From: VAZQ01 sp034669045
GTDB lineage: Bacteria > Pseudomonadota > Alphaproteobacteria > Rhizobiales > Xanthobacteraceae
DNA: 64,000 bases
NCBI GenBank assembly: GCA_034669045.1
Contig: JAXDOD010000163.1
Coordinates: 1 to 64,000 of the forward strand
Direction: 5' to 3'
This document shows positions 50,824 to 58,986 of the stretch, piece after piece. The notes under the pieces are model-generated. The model was not told the origin of the DNA. It was given only the letters and a program-made list of their open reading frames with translations, and made no database searches. Every line of letters begins with the position of its first letter. Position 1 is the stretch's first letter. Both the position numbers and the translations under genes were made by a program.

Positions 50824-51252
50824 CTACGCCGCCGTCGCCAGCGCCGCGCGCGCGTCGGACTTGATGCGCTCGACCATGGAGCGGAAGCCGTTGGAGCGCT
50901 GCGGCGTGAGATGCTCGCGCAGTCCCATGCGCTCGAACAGCGCGACCGCATCGGTCTTGAGGATGGCGCCGGCGTTCTTGTCCGAATAGACCGCGAACAG
51001 GATTGCGATCAGCCCCTTCACGATGTGGGCGTCGCTGTCTCCCACGAAAGAGAGCACCGGACCGTCCTTGCCGTTCGGTCGGGTGGTCGTCGCGAGCCAG
51101 ACCTGGCTGGCGCAGCCCTGCACCTTGTTGCTGTCGTTGCGGTCGCGTTCGGCGAGCGGGCGCAAACTCCGTCCCAACTCGATCACGTAGCGGTAGCGGT
51201 CGTCCCACTCGTCGAGCAGTGAAAAATTATCGATGATCTCGTCGATGGTCAT
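50824..51252 (-). CDS. sufE: SufE family sulfur-transfer protein
   Basis: 142 aa. Accepts persulfide sulfur from cysteine desulfurase (SufS) for Fe-S cluster assembly. Cys47 in NKVQGCASQVWL is the acceptor residue. N-terminal IDEIIDNFSLLDEWDDRYRY and C-terminal GLREHLTPQRSNGFRSMVER are standard. No suf genes are adjacent. Converges with the DUF6456 gene, 7 bases apart. Confidence 0.93.
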   Translation of the reverse strand: MTIDEIIDNFSLLDEWDDRYRYVIELGRSLRPLAERDRNDSNKVQGCASQVWLATTTRPNGKDGPVLSFVGDSDAHIVKGLIAILFAVYSDKNAGAILKTDAVALFERMGLREHLTPQRSNGFRSMVERIKSDARAALATAA

Positions 51253-51347
51253 GGTAGCGGCCGCGCGCGGCCATCCGTTGTGTCCTGAGGCCTATATCCC
51301 GATGCATATATAGTGGCACCATATACCGCTGCGGATGCAGCTTTCGC

Positions 51348-51387
51348 AAAAAAGTCCCGACGGCCGACCTTGCGGTCGGCCATCGGG
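51348..51387 (-). terminator. Strong rho-independent terminator
   Basis: A perfect 8-bp stem GGCCGACC/GGTCGGCC with loop TTGC (51362-51381) is extended by five more pairs (CCCGA/TCGGG) across one C-A mismatch. Six A residues at 51348-51353 become the T tract on the minus strand. It stands 60 bases after the DUF5330 gene and shields sufE from it. Confidence 0.85.
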
Positions 51388-51446
51388 GTGTGCCCGCCAG
51401 GGCCCAAGGATCCAGAAGGATCGAGGAAGATCAGTGATTTAGAGGC

Positions 51447-51875
51447 TTACGCCGGCCGCTCGCGCGAAGCCCGCTGCGGTTGCGGTCCGCGCCAGGTCGG
51501 CATCAGGTCGGAGGGCATGAGCGTGTTCTGCGAGCGCTGCATGGCCGGCGATGAGGCCACGGGCCCGGTTCTGGCCGCGCCGGGCGCCGGCACGGAGCCG
51601 GTGTCGTTGGGGCCGAGCTGTTCGTTGAGGAACTCGTAGATCATCTTGGCGCCGGCCTGCGCCCGGTGCCCGAGCGCGACCACGACCTGCGATCCGACCA
51701 CGCAGGCATCCGGCTGCCGCTCGCACATATAGCGCACGTCGGCGACCGCGGCCTTGGCCGCAGACATCGCGTCGGTCGCGCTGACGTCGAGCTTCGGTGT
51801 CGGCTGCGAGCCGCTGCTTGGCAGCAAGACCAGAATGACGCCCAGCCAGAACGCCAGTCGCAACAGAAACCGCAT
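51447..51875 (-). CDS. DUF5330-like exported small protein
   Basis: 142 aa. A hydrophobic N-terminus (MRFLLRLAFWLGVILVLLPS) anchors or exports it. The core SAAKAAVADVRYMCERQPDA has two cysteines likely to form a disulfide, then VGSQVVVALGHRAQAGAKMI and YEFLNEQLG. The tail is Pro/Ser-rich. This matches DUF5330, small Hyphomicrobiales proteins of unknown role. The longer frame to 51914 is rejected because it places charged residues before the signal. Confidence 0.75.
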   Translation of the reverse strand: MRFLLRLAFWLGVILVLLPSSGSQPTPKLDVSATDAMSAAKAAVADVRYMCERQPDACVVGSQVVVALGHRAQAGAKMIYEFLNEQLGPNDTGSVPAPGAARTGPVASSPAMQRSQNTLMPSDLMPTWRGPQPQRASRERPA

Positions 51876-52356
51876 GACCCTGCCCCGATTCCCAGCGGCT
51901 CGTTTCGGCCGCATTGGAGCCGACCATAACGGGCAGGCTTGAAAGCGCGGTTCGCACGGAGCCCTTGTTTTTGTCCATATTCAAAGCGAATGAGCGGCGT
52001 CTTTTCGTAAAATTTGAACGATCGCGTAAATCTCCTGCCACGGAGGCTGGGTCGAGTTCTTCGCGAGACCCGACAATCGCTCACGCCGTGGCCGGATTGG
52101 GTTTCGAAGGCGCTCGACGCAACCTGCGAATCGCAGGGTCAGAGGGCGTGCGAGGCGTACCCCGCTGGCGTGCGACGGCAACCGACCATTCACCATTCGG
52201 CACGAATGGCGATGCGGGTTCCACGCGAATTGCCGCGTAAAACCAACTCGGGAACCCGGTCCGCCAGGGCTTTAGTGTTCGCTTAAGCCGCCTCTGACAC
52301 GATCCCGGCAGCAAAAAAGGGGAGCGCGTCTGCAATGTCGGACGTGCACAGGGACC
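51876..52356. other. Intergenic region upstream of the histidine kinase
   Basis: 481 bases between divergent genes. An A/T-rich island at about 51960-52035 is the best promoter candidate. Just before the kinase there is a 15-codon frame, 52335-52382 (MSDVHRDRGCLRADP), preceded by AAGGGGAG, which overlaps the GTG start of the kinase in another phase. No repeats or strong hairpins were seen. Confidence 0.4.
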
Positions 52357-54189
52357 GTGGGTGTCTTCGCGCCGATCCGTGACTATGTCGACAGCTTGGT
52401 GCATCCGACTGCGCAGCAGGACGCGCTGACCGCGTCGCGCCATCGCGCCTTCATCGCGCCGCGGCTGCTCGGGAGCCTGGTCGCGCTTGCGGCCTTTCCA
52501 GTCTACGTCGCGGCGCGCGGGGTGCCGAGCGTGCTCGAAGCCATCGTGTTCGCGTGGCTGGTGGCGCCCATCCTGATCGCCTACTTCCTCTCCCGCACCG
52601 GCCAATACGAGAGCGCGCACGTGCTCTCCTCGCTCGCGCTCACGGGACTGGTCACGGCGGTGGCGGTCAAGACCGGCGGCATCGGCTCGTTCTCGGCAAT
52701 CTGGCTCGTGGTGGTGCCGCTCGAAGCGGCACTGTCGGCGTCGCGCCGGGTGGTGGCGGTGGCATCCACCTTCGCGCTCGGGGCTGCGGGCTTCCTGCTG
52801 TTCATGGGCACCTTCCACCTGCTGCCGCCGGCAATGCCGGTCGAGCAGGAGCAGGCTGCGCTGGCGGCGCTCGGGATCATCTCGGCGGCGCTCTATTCCA
52901 CCGGTCTCGCGCTCGGCGCCGAATCGCTGGCGCGCACGAGCTTCTGGCTGCTCTATGCCGAGGAGGATCGGTATCGCCTGCTGGCCCGCAACATGACGGA
53001 CGTCATCACGCGGCACGGCCGCAATGGCGCGGTGCTGTTCGTCTCGCCTGCGGCCGAGCCGCTGCTTGGCGCCAAGGTGCAGCAGCTTCTCGGTCACGGC
53101 CTGTTCGACCGCGTGCATGTTGCCGACCGTCCGGCCTATCTCACCGCGCTCGCCGATTCGGCAGCGCTCGGCGACAGCCGCTCGGTCGAGTTCCGGGTCC
53201 GGCGCGAAAATGCCGCGGCGACGGCGCCCTCCGGGGTCGAGTTCATCTGGATCGAGATGCGCTGCCGCGCGCTCGACCAGGCGCTGAACGAAGACAACGT
53301 CGGCCACGACCGCGAGGTGGTCGCCGTCATGCGCGACATCACCAGCCGCAAACAGCAGGAACAGGCGCTCGAAGAGGCGCGCGCGGAAGCCGAGCGCGCG
53401 AACGCCGCCAAGAGCCGGTTCCTTGCCACCATGAGCCACGAACTGCGCACGCCGCTCAACGCCATCATCGGCTTCTCCGAGATGCTCGGCAAGGAAGCAT
53501 CGCTGCGCATCGACGCCGAGCGGCGGAACGAATACGCCCATCTGATCAACGAGTCCGGCCACCACCTGCTCTCGGTCGTCAACGGCATCCTCGACATGTC
53601 GAAGATCGAGACCGGGAACTTCGAGATCACGCCGGAGCCGTTCCGGCCGGCGCTGGCGGTCGAGGACTGTTGCGATCTGCTGGCCTTCAAGGCGGACGAG
53701 GCCGGCATCGAACTCGTCATGAGCCTTCCGGCCAATCTGCCGGAGATCGTCGCCGACAAGCGCGCGCTCAATCAGATCATGCTCAACCTGTTGTCGAACG
53801 CCATCAAGTTCAGCAATCGCGGCGGCAAGATCACCGTGAGCGCAAAGACCGAGGGCCCCTACGTGGCGGTGAGCGTCGAGGACACCGGCGTCGGTATCGG
53901 CGAGGAGGATCTTCCGCGCATCGGCGATCCGTTCTTCCAGGCGCGTTCGTCCTATGACCGGCGTCACGACGGCACCGGGCTCGGGCTTTCGATCGTGAAG
54001 GGACTGCTCGCGCTGCATGGCGGCGACTTGCAGATCGCAAGCCGGATCGGGCAGGGGACGCGCGTCACCATCCGTTTGCCGATCGATTGCGAAGGCGCAT
54101 GCAGGACCGCCGAACTGGCCGCCATCGGCCGTATCCCCGCGCGCACAGCCGACCCGCAATACGACACACGGATGAAGCTCAGTGCGTAG
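52357..54189 (+). CDS. Membrane PAS-domain sensor histidine kinase
   Basis: 610 aa. About six membrane helices (about 33-190) precede a PAS domain (about 208-330: LLARNMTDVITRHGRNGAVL, VVAVMRDITSRKQQEQ), a short coiled linker and a complete kinase core. H-box FLATMSHELRTPLNAIIGF, N-box NQIMLNLLSNAIKFSNRGG, G1 VEDTGVGIGEED, and GTGLGLSIVKGLLALHGG are intact. The H-box region resembles the DivJ/PleC cell-cycle kinases, and the size fits DivJ, but that is only resemblance. GTG 52357 is the only start; an ATG 22 bases upstream is out of phase by one base. Confidence 0.88.
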   Translation: MGVFAPIRDYVDSLVHPTAQQDALTASRHRAFIAPRLLGSLVALAAFPVYVAARGVPSVLEAIVFAWLVAPILIAYFLSRTGQYESAHVLSSLALTGLVTAVAVKTGGIGSFSAIWLVVVPLEAALSASRRVVAVASTFALGAAGFLLFMGTFHLLPPAMPVEQEQAALAALGIISAALYSTGLALGAESLARTSFWLLYAEEDRYRLLARNMTDVITRHGRNGAVLFVSPAAEPLLGAKVQQLLGHGLFDRVHVADRPAYLTALADSAALGDSRSVEFRVRRENAAATAPSGVEFIWIEMRCRALDQALNEDNVGHDREVVAVMRDITSRKQQEQALEEARAEAERANAAKSRFLATMSHELRTPLNAIIGFSEMLGKEASLRIDAERRNEYAHLINESGHHLLSVVNGILDMSKIETGNFEITPEPFRPALAVEDCCDLLAFKADEAGIELVMSLPANLPEIVADKRALNQIMLNLLSNAIKFSNRGGKITVSAKTEGPYVAVSVEDTGVGIGEEDLPRIGDPFFQARSSYDRRHDGTGLGLSIVKGLLALHGGDLQIASRIGQGTRVTIRLPIDCEGACRTAELAAIGRIPARTADPQYDTRMKLSA

Positions 54190-54991
54190 CGCTGCCCACA
54201 GCAGCCGCGGCGAAAGCGCCGCGCGCTGGTCGTTGCTCCAGTCTCTGGGCTGGAGCCATCGCGACGCGATCGCCTTTGCGGTCGGCGTCTCCGCGACGGT
54301 CGCCATCCTGACGAACGTGCTTTTTCTCCAGTCGGGCCAGCATCCGGCACCCATGTTCAGGAGCGCGCTCACGACCGCGGCACCGGTCTCGGCCAAGGAT
54401 ACCGGCGCGGTCGCGGCGCTGCCGCGGGCACGCCCGGCCGAACCGACGCCGTCCGCGGCGGCCGGCAAAGCCGAGCCGGCGACGACCGCACGCCCGGCCG
54501 GAGAGGTCATCGCGGACATCCAGCGCGAACTCGGGCGGCGCGGGTTTTACGACGGCGCGGTCGACGGCCGCTACGGTCCGCGCACCGATGCAGCCGTCCG
54601 CGACTTCGAGCAGGTCGCCGGACTGAAGCCGTCGACCGAACCGGGCGAGGCCTTGCTCACGGCGATCAAGCGATCGAACGCGAAATTCGCCCGGTCGACG
54701 ACCGGCGCTACCGGCGCACCAGGTGCTCCTGCTCGCCCGGCGGCGCAGCCGGTCCGCCATGATCCGATCGCCGAGGTGATCGCACCGTCGCCCTCCAAGC
54801 GCGTGCTCGCGGTGCAGCGCGCGCTCGCGGAGTTCGGCTATGGGCAGATCAAGCCGAACGGCATTCTCGGCCCCGAGACCCAGGCCGCGATCGAGAAGTT
54901 CGAGCGCGAGCGCAAGCTCCCGGTCACCGGCCAGGTCTCCGAGCGCGTCACGCGCGAGCTTGCCGCCATCACCGGCCGGCCGCTGGAATAG
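54182..54991 (+). CDS. Membrane-anchored protein with two peptidoglycan-binding (PG_binding_1) domains
   Basis: 269 aa starting GTG 54182, overlapping the kinase stop by 8 bases. One membrane helix (AIAFAVGVSATVAILTNVLF) is followed by an Ala/Pro-rich linker and two PG_binding_1 repeats. The first is at about 108-160 (IADIQRELGRRGFYDGAVDG, RYGPRTDAAVRDFEQVAG). The second is at about 207-262 (VLAVQRALAEFGYGQIKPNG, ILGPETQAAIEKFERERKLP). The overlap with a histidine kinase suggests the two act together at the cell wall. Confidence 0.88.
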   Translation: MRSAAHSSRGESAARWSLLQSLGWSHRDAIAFAVGVSATVAILTNVLFLQSGQHPAPMFRSALTTAAPVSAKDTGAVAALPRARPAEPTPSAAAGKAEPATTARPAGEVIADIQRELGRRGFYDGAVDGRYGPRTDAAVRDFEQVAGLKPSTEPGEALLTAIKRSNAKFARSTTGATGAPGAPARPAAQPVRHDPIAEVIAPSPSKRVLAVQRALAEFGYGQIKPNGILGPETQAAIEKFERERKLPVTGQVSERVTRELAAITGRPLE

Positions 54992-55046
54992 AGCGCACGA
55001 AATCTATATCCGTTCAGTCCGAGGCTCACGCCGGGACGGAACTGAC

Positions 55047-55394
55047 ATGCGCCTGAAATCCGCGATCTGGGTCGCAGCCTATGTACGGCGCTGCAACGGC
55101 GAGGGCGCCTACGCGGTGGTGCGCCGCCGCGGCGCCGAGGAGGCGGGCGCCATCTTCATCAAGCTCAACCGCCTCGACGGCACCGCGGAGCTGTTCGGGC
55201 CGGCCCCTCAGGCCGCCTTTCACGATTCCCATCCAGCCGACCGCGCTTTCACCCGCGCCTTGGGCAGCGGAGCGGTACCGGAGGAGAAGGTCGAAGAACG
55301 CCTCACGCGCGAGATCCGCTTCGATCCCGATACCTGGATCGTCGAGATCGAGGACCGCACCGGCCGCCATTTCCTCGATCCGCTGGTGGCGTGA
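55047..55394 (+). CDS. DUF1491 family protein
   Basis: 115 aa: MRLKSAIWVAAYVRRCNGEG, then AEEAGAIFIKLNRLDGTAEL, LFGPAPQ and IRFDPDTWIVEIEDRTGRHF. This is the DUF1491 pattern, a small alphaproteobacterial family with no assigned function. It is cytoplasmic and lies 55 bases after the peptidoglycan-binding gene on the same strand. Confidence 0.85.
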   Translation: MRLKSAIWVAAYVRRCNGEGAYAVVRRRGAEEAGAIFIKLNRLDGTAELFGPAPQAAFHDSHPADRAFTRALGSGAVPEEKVEERLTREIRFDPDTWIVEIEDRTGRHFLDPLVA

Positions 55395-55423
55395 GCGCGC
55401 CCGGTCGGGCGCCGGCACGCGTG

Positions 55424-56584
55424 TCATGCGCGTTGCTTGCCCGGGCCGCCGACGCGCGCGTGCGGTTCGAGCAGCAGCGTGTCGCGTTGCCGCGCCGGTG
55501 CGCGCACCGAAATTTCCGACAAGGCGCGCCGCGCGCTCTCCACCGCCTCCTGCCACTGCGCATCGTGACGGCCGGAATGTTCCTCCGCCGCGCCGGCGTC
55601 GCGCCAGATCGCGATCATGCGGCGGGCCGCGTCAACGCCGATCTCGGAATAGAGATCGGCGAGTTCGTAGACGCGGTCGACGGATTGGCCGACGCGCGGA
55701 TTCATGAACAGCACCATGCGCTGCACCACGTCCGCCGGCAGTTGCATCGCCTTGGCGGCGACCACGATCGGCTCGCCCAGCTCGTCGCCCACGATGCGGC
55801 GGGCCAGCCGGAGACTCACGCCAAGGGCACGTTCGAGCTCGCGCACGACCGCCTCGGTGTTGTGCTGCAAGGCCGAGGATTCGAGCCGCCAGATATCGGC
55901 GCGCTGCATCGGCGCCGGCGGCTCTCGCGGCGTGCTGGTGGCATAGTCGAGGTTCATCAGGATCAGCCGGCGCTCCGGTGCGCCCGCTGCAAAGAACAGC
56001 TCGCAGAGTTCCGTGGCGTCGCTGCCACCGCCAGCTTCGGTGCGCTCGTCACGCGGGGCGGGGATGGTGCGATCGGGCGCCGCGCCAGTCGCGGTCTCCG
56101 GGCTCTCAAGCGCGTGCAGGCCGACCTCGGCGGCGGGCGCTGCGATGCGCGCGGAAGCGGGGGCCGGGGCCGGCACCGGCACGCTCAACACCCGCGGCTG
56201 TCCGCGCTGGGCGATGATGGCCGCATAGGACGGGCCGCGCTCGGCGGCGATCGCCTCGAGGTCGGCCGGCGTCAGGCAGGGCGAATGGCGCAGGATCGGT
56301 TCGGCGACTTCGAGCACGTCGCGCGCCAGTTGCTGGACGATGGCGCGCGGAGCGGCCGGATGCTCGGCGAGCCTTGTGGCGATCGACGCGCGGGTGGCGA
56401 TCTCCGATTCGTCGATCAGCCGCATCGCGAGCTCGGTGTAGTGGCGCTCCTCGTCCGGCGTGTGGGCGGGACTGAGCAGGTACTGGTCGGTCAGGACCCG
56501 CAGCAATGTCGGTTTGATATCGACGCCCTGGCGGTCGAGATCGATGAGGCCTTCGAGGCCGGCGAGCGTTGGCAGATTGATCAT
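55424..56584 (-). CDS. DUF2336 family protein
   Basis: 386 aa, mostly helical. HYTELAMRLIDESEIATRAS, IATRLAEHPAAPRAIVQQLA and DVLEVAEPILRHSPCLTPAD show HEAT-like pairs typical of DUF2336. A Pro/Ala-rich stretch (about 125-165) is followed by a second helical domain with YATSTPREPPAPMQR and AVVRELERALGVSLRLARRI. Function unknown; widespread in Hyphomicrobiales. Convergent with DUF1491. Confidence 0.85.
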   Translation of the reverse strand: MINLPTLAGLEGLIDLDRQGVDIKPTLLRVLTDQYLLSPAHTPDEERHYTELAMRLIDESEIATRASIATRLAEHPAAPRAIVQQLARDVLEVAEPILRHSPCLTPADLEAIAAERGPSYAAIIAQRGQPRVLSVPVPAPAPASARIAAPAAEVGLHALESPETATGAAPDRTIPAPRDERTEAGGGSDATELCELFFAAGAPERRLILMNLDYATSTPREPPAPMQRADIWRLESSALQHNTEAVVRELERALGVSLRLARRIVGDELGEPIVVAAKAMQLPADVVQRMVLFMNPRVGQSVDRVYELADLYSEIGVDAARRMIAIWRDAGAAEEHSGRHDAQWQEAVESARRALSEISVRAPARQRDTLLLEPHARVGGPGKQRA

Positions 56585-56733
56585 GGATGACGGCCCCGGT
56601 CACGGCGGATAATTGCAATTTCGCTCGAACCTAGGCGGCTGTCGTTAGCAGAGCGTTAACCTTGGATGCTTCTATATCGGTGGGCCGACTGTGCGTCGGG
56701 CCGGTCCGTGGGGCCCGGCTGGGGGATTGCGAC

Positions 56734-56922
56734 ATGGGAACGTTGATCAGGTTTCCCGAACTCGGGCGTGGTGCGCGTAGCAGCAGGTTGATCGGCGGCA
56801 AGCCGGAGTCGGCGACCGTCATCATCCTTCCCGTCATCCGGATCGAACGATATCCCGATGAGCCATCTGAGACGAGCCGCAGCCAACGCCGCCGCCGCCG
56901 CCGTCGCATCTCGCGCACGTGA
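56734..56922 (+). CDS. Small conserved hypothetical protein (62 aa)
   Basis: MGTLIRFPELGRGARSSRLI, then SATVIILPVIRIERYPDEP and an Arg-rich tail (SQRRRRRRRISRT). The RFPELG and VIILPVIRIER strings look familiar from Bradyrhizobium-like genomes, but no function is known. ATG 56734 has GGGGGA upstream. The short basic tail could bind nucleic acid or be disordered. Confidence 0.6.
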   Translation: MGTLIRFPELGRGARSSRLIGGKPESATVIILPVIRIERYPDEPSETSRSQRRRRRRRISRT

Positions 56923-56950
56923 GCCGGCATCCGGTCCGACCCGTTCCGTG

Positions 56951-57721
56951 ATGGCGCGAGCGGAATCGCCGCGGGGCTGCCGCACGCGAGGCCTTGGTTT
57001 CATCCGGCTCTGCGCCGCGATGACCGCCGTGGCGACGCTCGGCGGCTGCGCGCTCAACGCCGATTTCGACCGGGCGCGACCCTCGCTCGTCACCGACGAC
57101 ATGCACGCCTGGATCGGACGCGACGCAGCCCGCAACATCGGCTTGCCGAGCTCCGACAACCGCCTCACTGACGACGAGCGGGCACTCCGGGATCTCGCCT
57201 ATCCGCTGATCGCGCCGCCTTACGACCGCAATCGCTGGTACAGCGTCGTGAATGAATACGGCCTGGGCCAGTTGCCGCGCGAGCCCGCGCAAGTCGACAC
57301 CGCCGCGTACTGGAAGCGGCTCAACGAGCGATACCGCCGCTCGGAGGCGTCCGGCTATGCGCAATTGATCACCGACGCGCGCAACGACGTGGTGCGGATC
57401 GAGCCGTTCTTCGCCGTCGCCGGACGCGTGCTCGACATGGATCACAAGCGGGCGAAGAGCCTTGCCCATGTGGCCGAGCTGAGCGCGGCCGAAGAGGGTA
57501 ACGCGCTCAACCGCAACAACGAGAACAGCGCCATCGTCGACTGGGTCTGCCGCTCGCTCTTCGAGCGTACGGCGTCATACGGCTATGCGCTCGAGCGCAT
57601 GGTGATCATGGCGCCGTCGCCGGCCGCGATCGAGGCCGAGCGCTCGCTCACTCTTCTGCAGACGCGCGCCGGGCAATCCTGCAGCCGCGGCCAGAGCAGC
57701 AGGATCGTCGCGAAGGATTAG
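56951..57721 (+). CDS. Putative lipoprotein of unknown function
   Basis: 256 aa from ATG 56951. A signal segment ends in the lipobox LGGC with Cys33. The mature part is helical and Arg-rich: DDERALRDLAYPLIAPPYDR, RWYSVVNEYGLGQLPREPAQ, RVLDMDHKRAKSLAHVAELS and VCRSLFERTASYGYALERMV. I do not recognise the family. An ATG at 56858 would add 31 residues before the signal and overlap the preceding small gene, so it is less likely. Confidence 0.72.
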   Translation: MARAESPRGCRTRGLGFIRLCAAMTAVATLGGCALNADFDRARPSLVTDDMHAWIGRDAARNIGLPSSDNRLTDDERALRDLAYPLIAPPYDRNRWYSVVNEYGLGQLPREPAQVDTAAYWKRLNERYRRSEASGYAQLITDARNDVVRIEPFFAVAGRVLDMDHKRAKSLAHVAELSAAEEGNALNRNNENSAIVDWVCRSLFERTASYGYALERMVIMAPSPAAIEAERSLTLLQTRAGQSCSRGQSSRIVAKD

Positions 57722-57957
57722 CGGCCGTGCGCTGTCGGCCGGCGGACCGGCCGTTCCGAGCTTTAGCGCGTTTGACCAGCCACCTTAATTGCCCTTGGCC
57801 GTGGCGCGGGTGGTTGCAAATCGGGCTGCACAGCGGGATATTTGAAGCAATGCAGAACAAGAGGCGGCGTGCCGCCACCGACGATCACGCCCTCTGCATG
57901 GCCGCACCGCACGAGCCCATCGGACCATCCATCGAACCATGATGAGAGGAGGACAAG

Positions 57958-58767
57958 ATGCGTTACCGAAGTTCGATCAGTGCCATCACGCTCCTGAGCT
58001 CGCTTTGCGTTACGATGGCCGGCGCCTGGGCCTGGGATGACTCGAAGTACCCCGACTTCCACGGGCAGTGGCTGGCGATCGGCGGACCGGGTCGGTTCGC
58101 CCGCGACCAGAAGGCTCCGCTCACGCCGGAGTACCAGGCCATCTTCGATTCCATCAAGTCCGAAGGCGGACAAGGCACGAGCAACATGACGTACCTATGC
58201 TTCTCGCCAGGCATGCCCCGCGTCACCAATGGTTACGGCGAGATCGAATTCGTCTTGGCGCCGACGACCTTCCACATTCTGGCCGACCACATCTACGACA
58301 ATCGCCGGATTTTCACGGACGGGCGCCCTTGGCCGGAGTCGATCGTGCCGACGCTCCTGGGCTATTCTATCGGCCAATGGATCGATCGGGACGGGGACGG
58401 AAAATACGACGTGCTCGAGGTCGAGACACGCGGCTTCCGCGGTCCCCGTGCTTTCGACGCGACCGGCCTTCCTCTCCATCGGGACAATCAGACGATCATC
58501 AAGGAAAAGCTCTACATCGACAGCAAGGATTCCAATATCGCCCATGATGAGGTCACCGTCATCGACCACGCGCTCACGCATCCATGGACCGTCGTGAAGA
58601 ACTACCGGCGCCACCCGTCTGCCCGTCCGATCTGGACCGAACAGAACTGTGCCGAAACCAACCCTCATGTGCGCGTGGGCAAGGACGACTACATGGTGAG
58701 CGCCGATGGTTTCCTGATGCCGACCGCCAAGGGCCAGAAGGCTCCGGACCTGAAGTATTTCAAGTAG
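57958..58767 (+). CDS. Secreted protein of an uncharacterised family
   Basis: 269 aa with signal MRYRSSISAITLLSSLCVTM and cleavage near AWAWDD. The mature protein opens SKYPDFHGQWLAIGGPGRFA and contains APLTPEYQAIFDS, CFSPGMPRV, HILADHIYDNRRIFTDGRPW and DGKYDVLEVETRGFRGPRAF. I recall this pattern from many secreted proteins of soil bacteria with no known activity. GAGGAGGAC precedes the ATG. It converges with an exported cytochrome c/propeller protein, a pairing worth testing. Confidence 0.72.
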   Translation: MRYRSSISAITLLSSLCVTMAGAWAWDDSKYPDFHGQWLAIGGPGRFARDQKAPLTPEYQAIFDSIKSEGGQGTSNMTYLCFSPGMPRVTNGYGEIEFVLAPTTFHILADHIYDNRRIFTDGRPWPESIVPTLLGYSIGQWIDRDGDGKYDVLEVETRGFRGPRAFDATGLPLHRDNQTIIKEKLYIDSKDSNIAHDEVTVIDHALTHPWTVVKNYRRHPSARPIWTEQNCAETNPHVRVGKDDYMVSADGFLMPTAKGQKAPDLKYFK

Positions 58768-58884
58768 GCGTTGCGGACCAACGATCCCGATCTTCGTGAC
58801 GATCGATGCTCGTGCGGCCGGCTCCCTTCGTTGGACGCGGTGGGGGCGGGGGTCGCGGCCGGTCGATTCGATCCCGACGTACTG

Positions 58885-58925
58885 CAAAAGAAAACGGGTC
58901 GCACTCACCGCGGAATGCGACCCGT
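58885..58925 (-). terminator. Rho-independent terminator of the cytochrome/propeller gene
   Basis: A perfect 10-bp inverted repeat, ACGGGTCGCA (58894-58903) and TGCGACCCGT (58916-58925), is followed on the minus strand by TTTTCTTTT. It begins 62 bases after the stop of the gene at 58987. Confidence 0.88.
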
Positions 58926-58986
58926 AGCGTGAATTCTTGAGATACAGCGTGTCGGCGTGCGGGTTGTGCCGGCCGACGCGTTGGAA

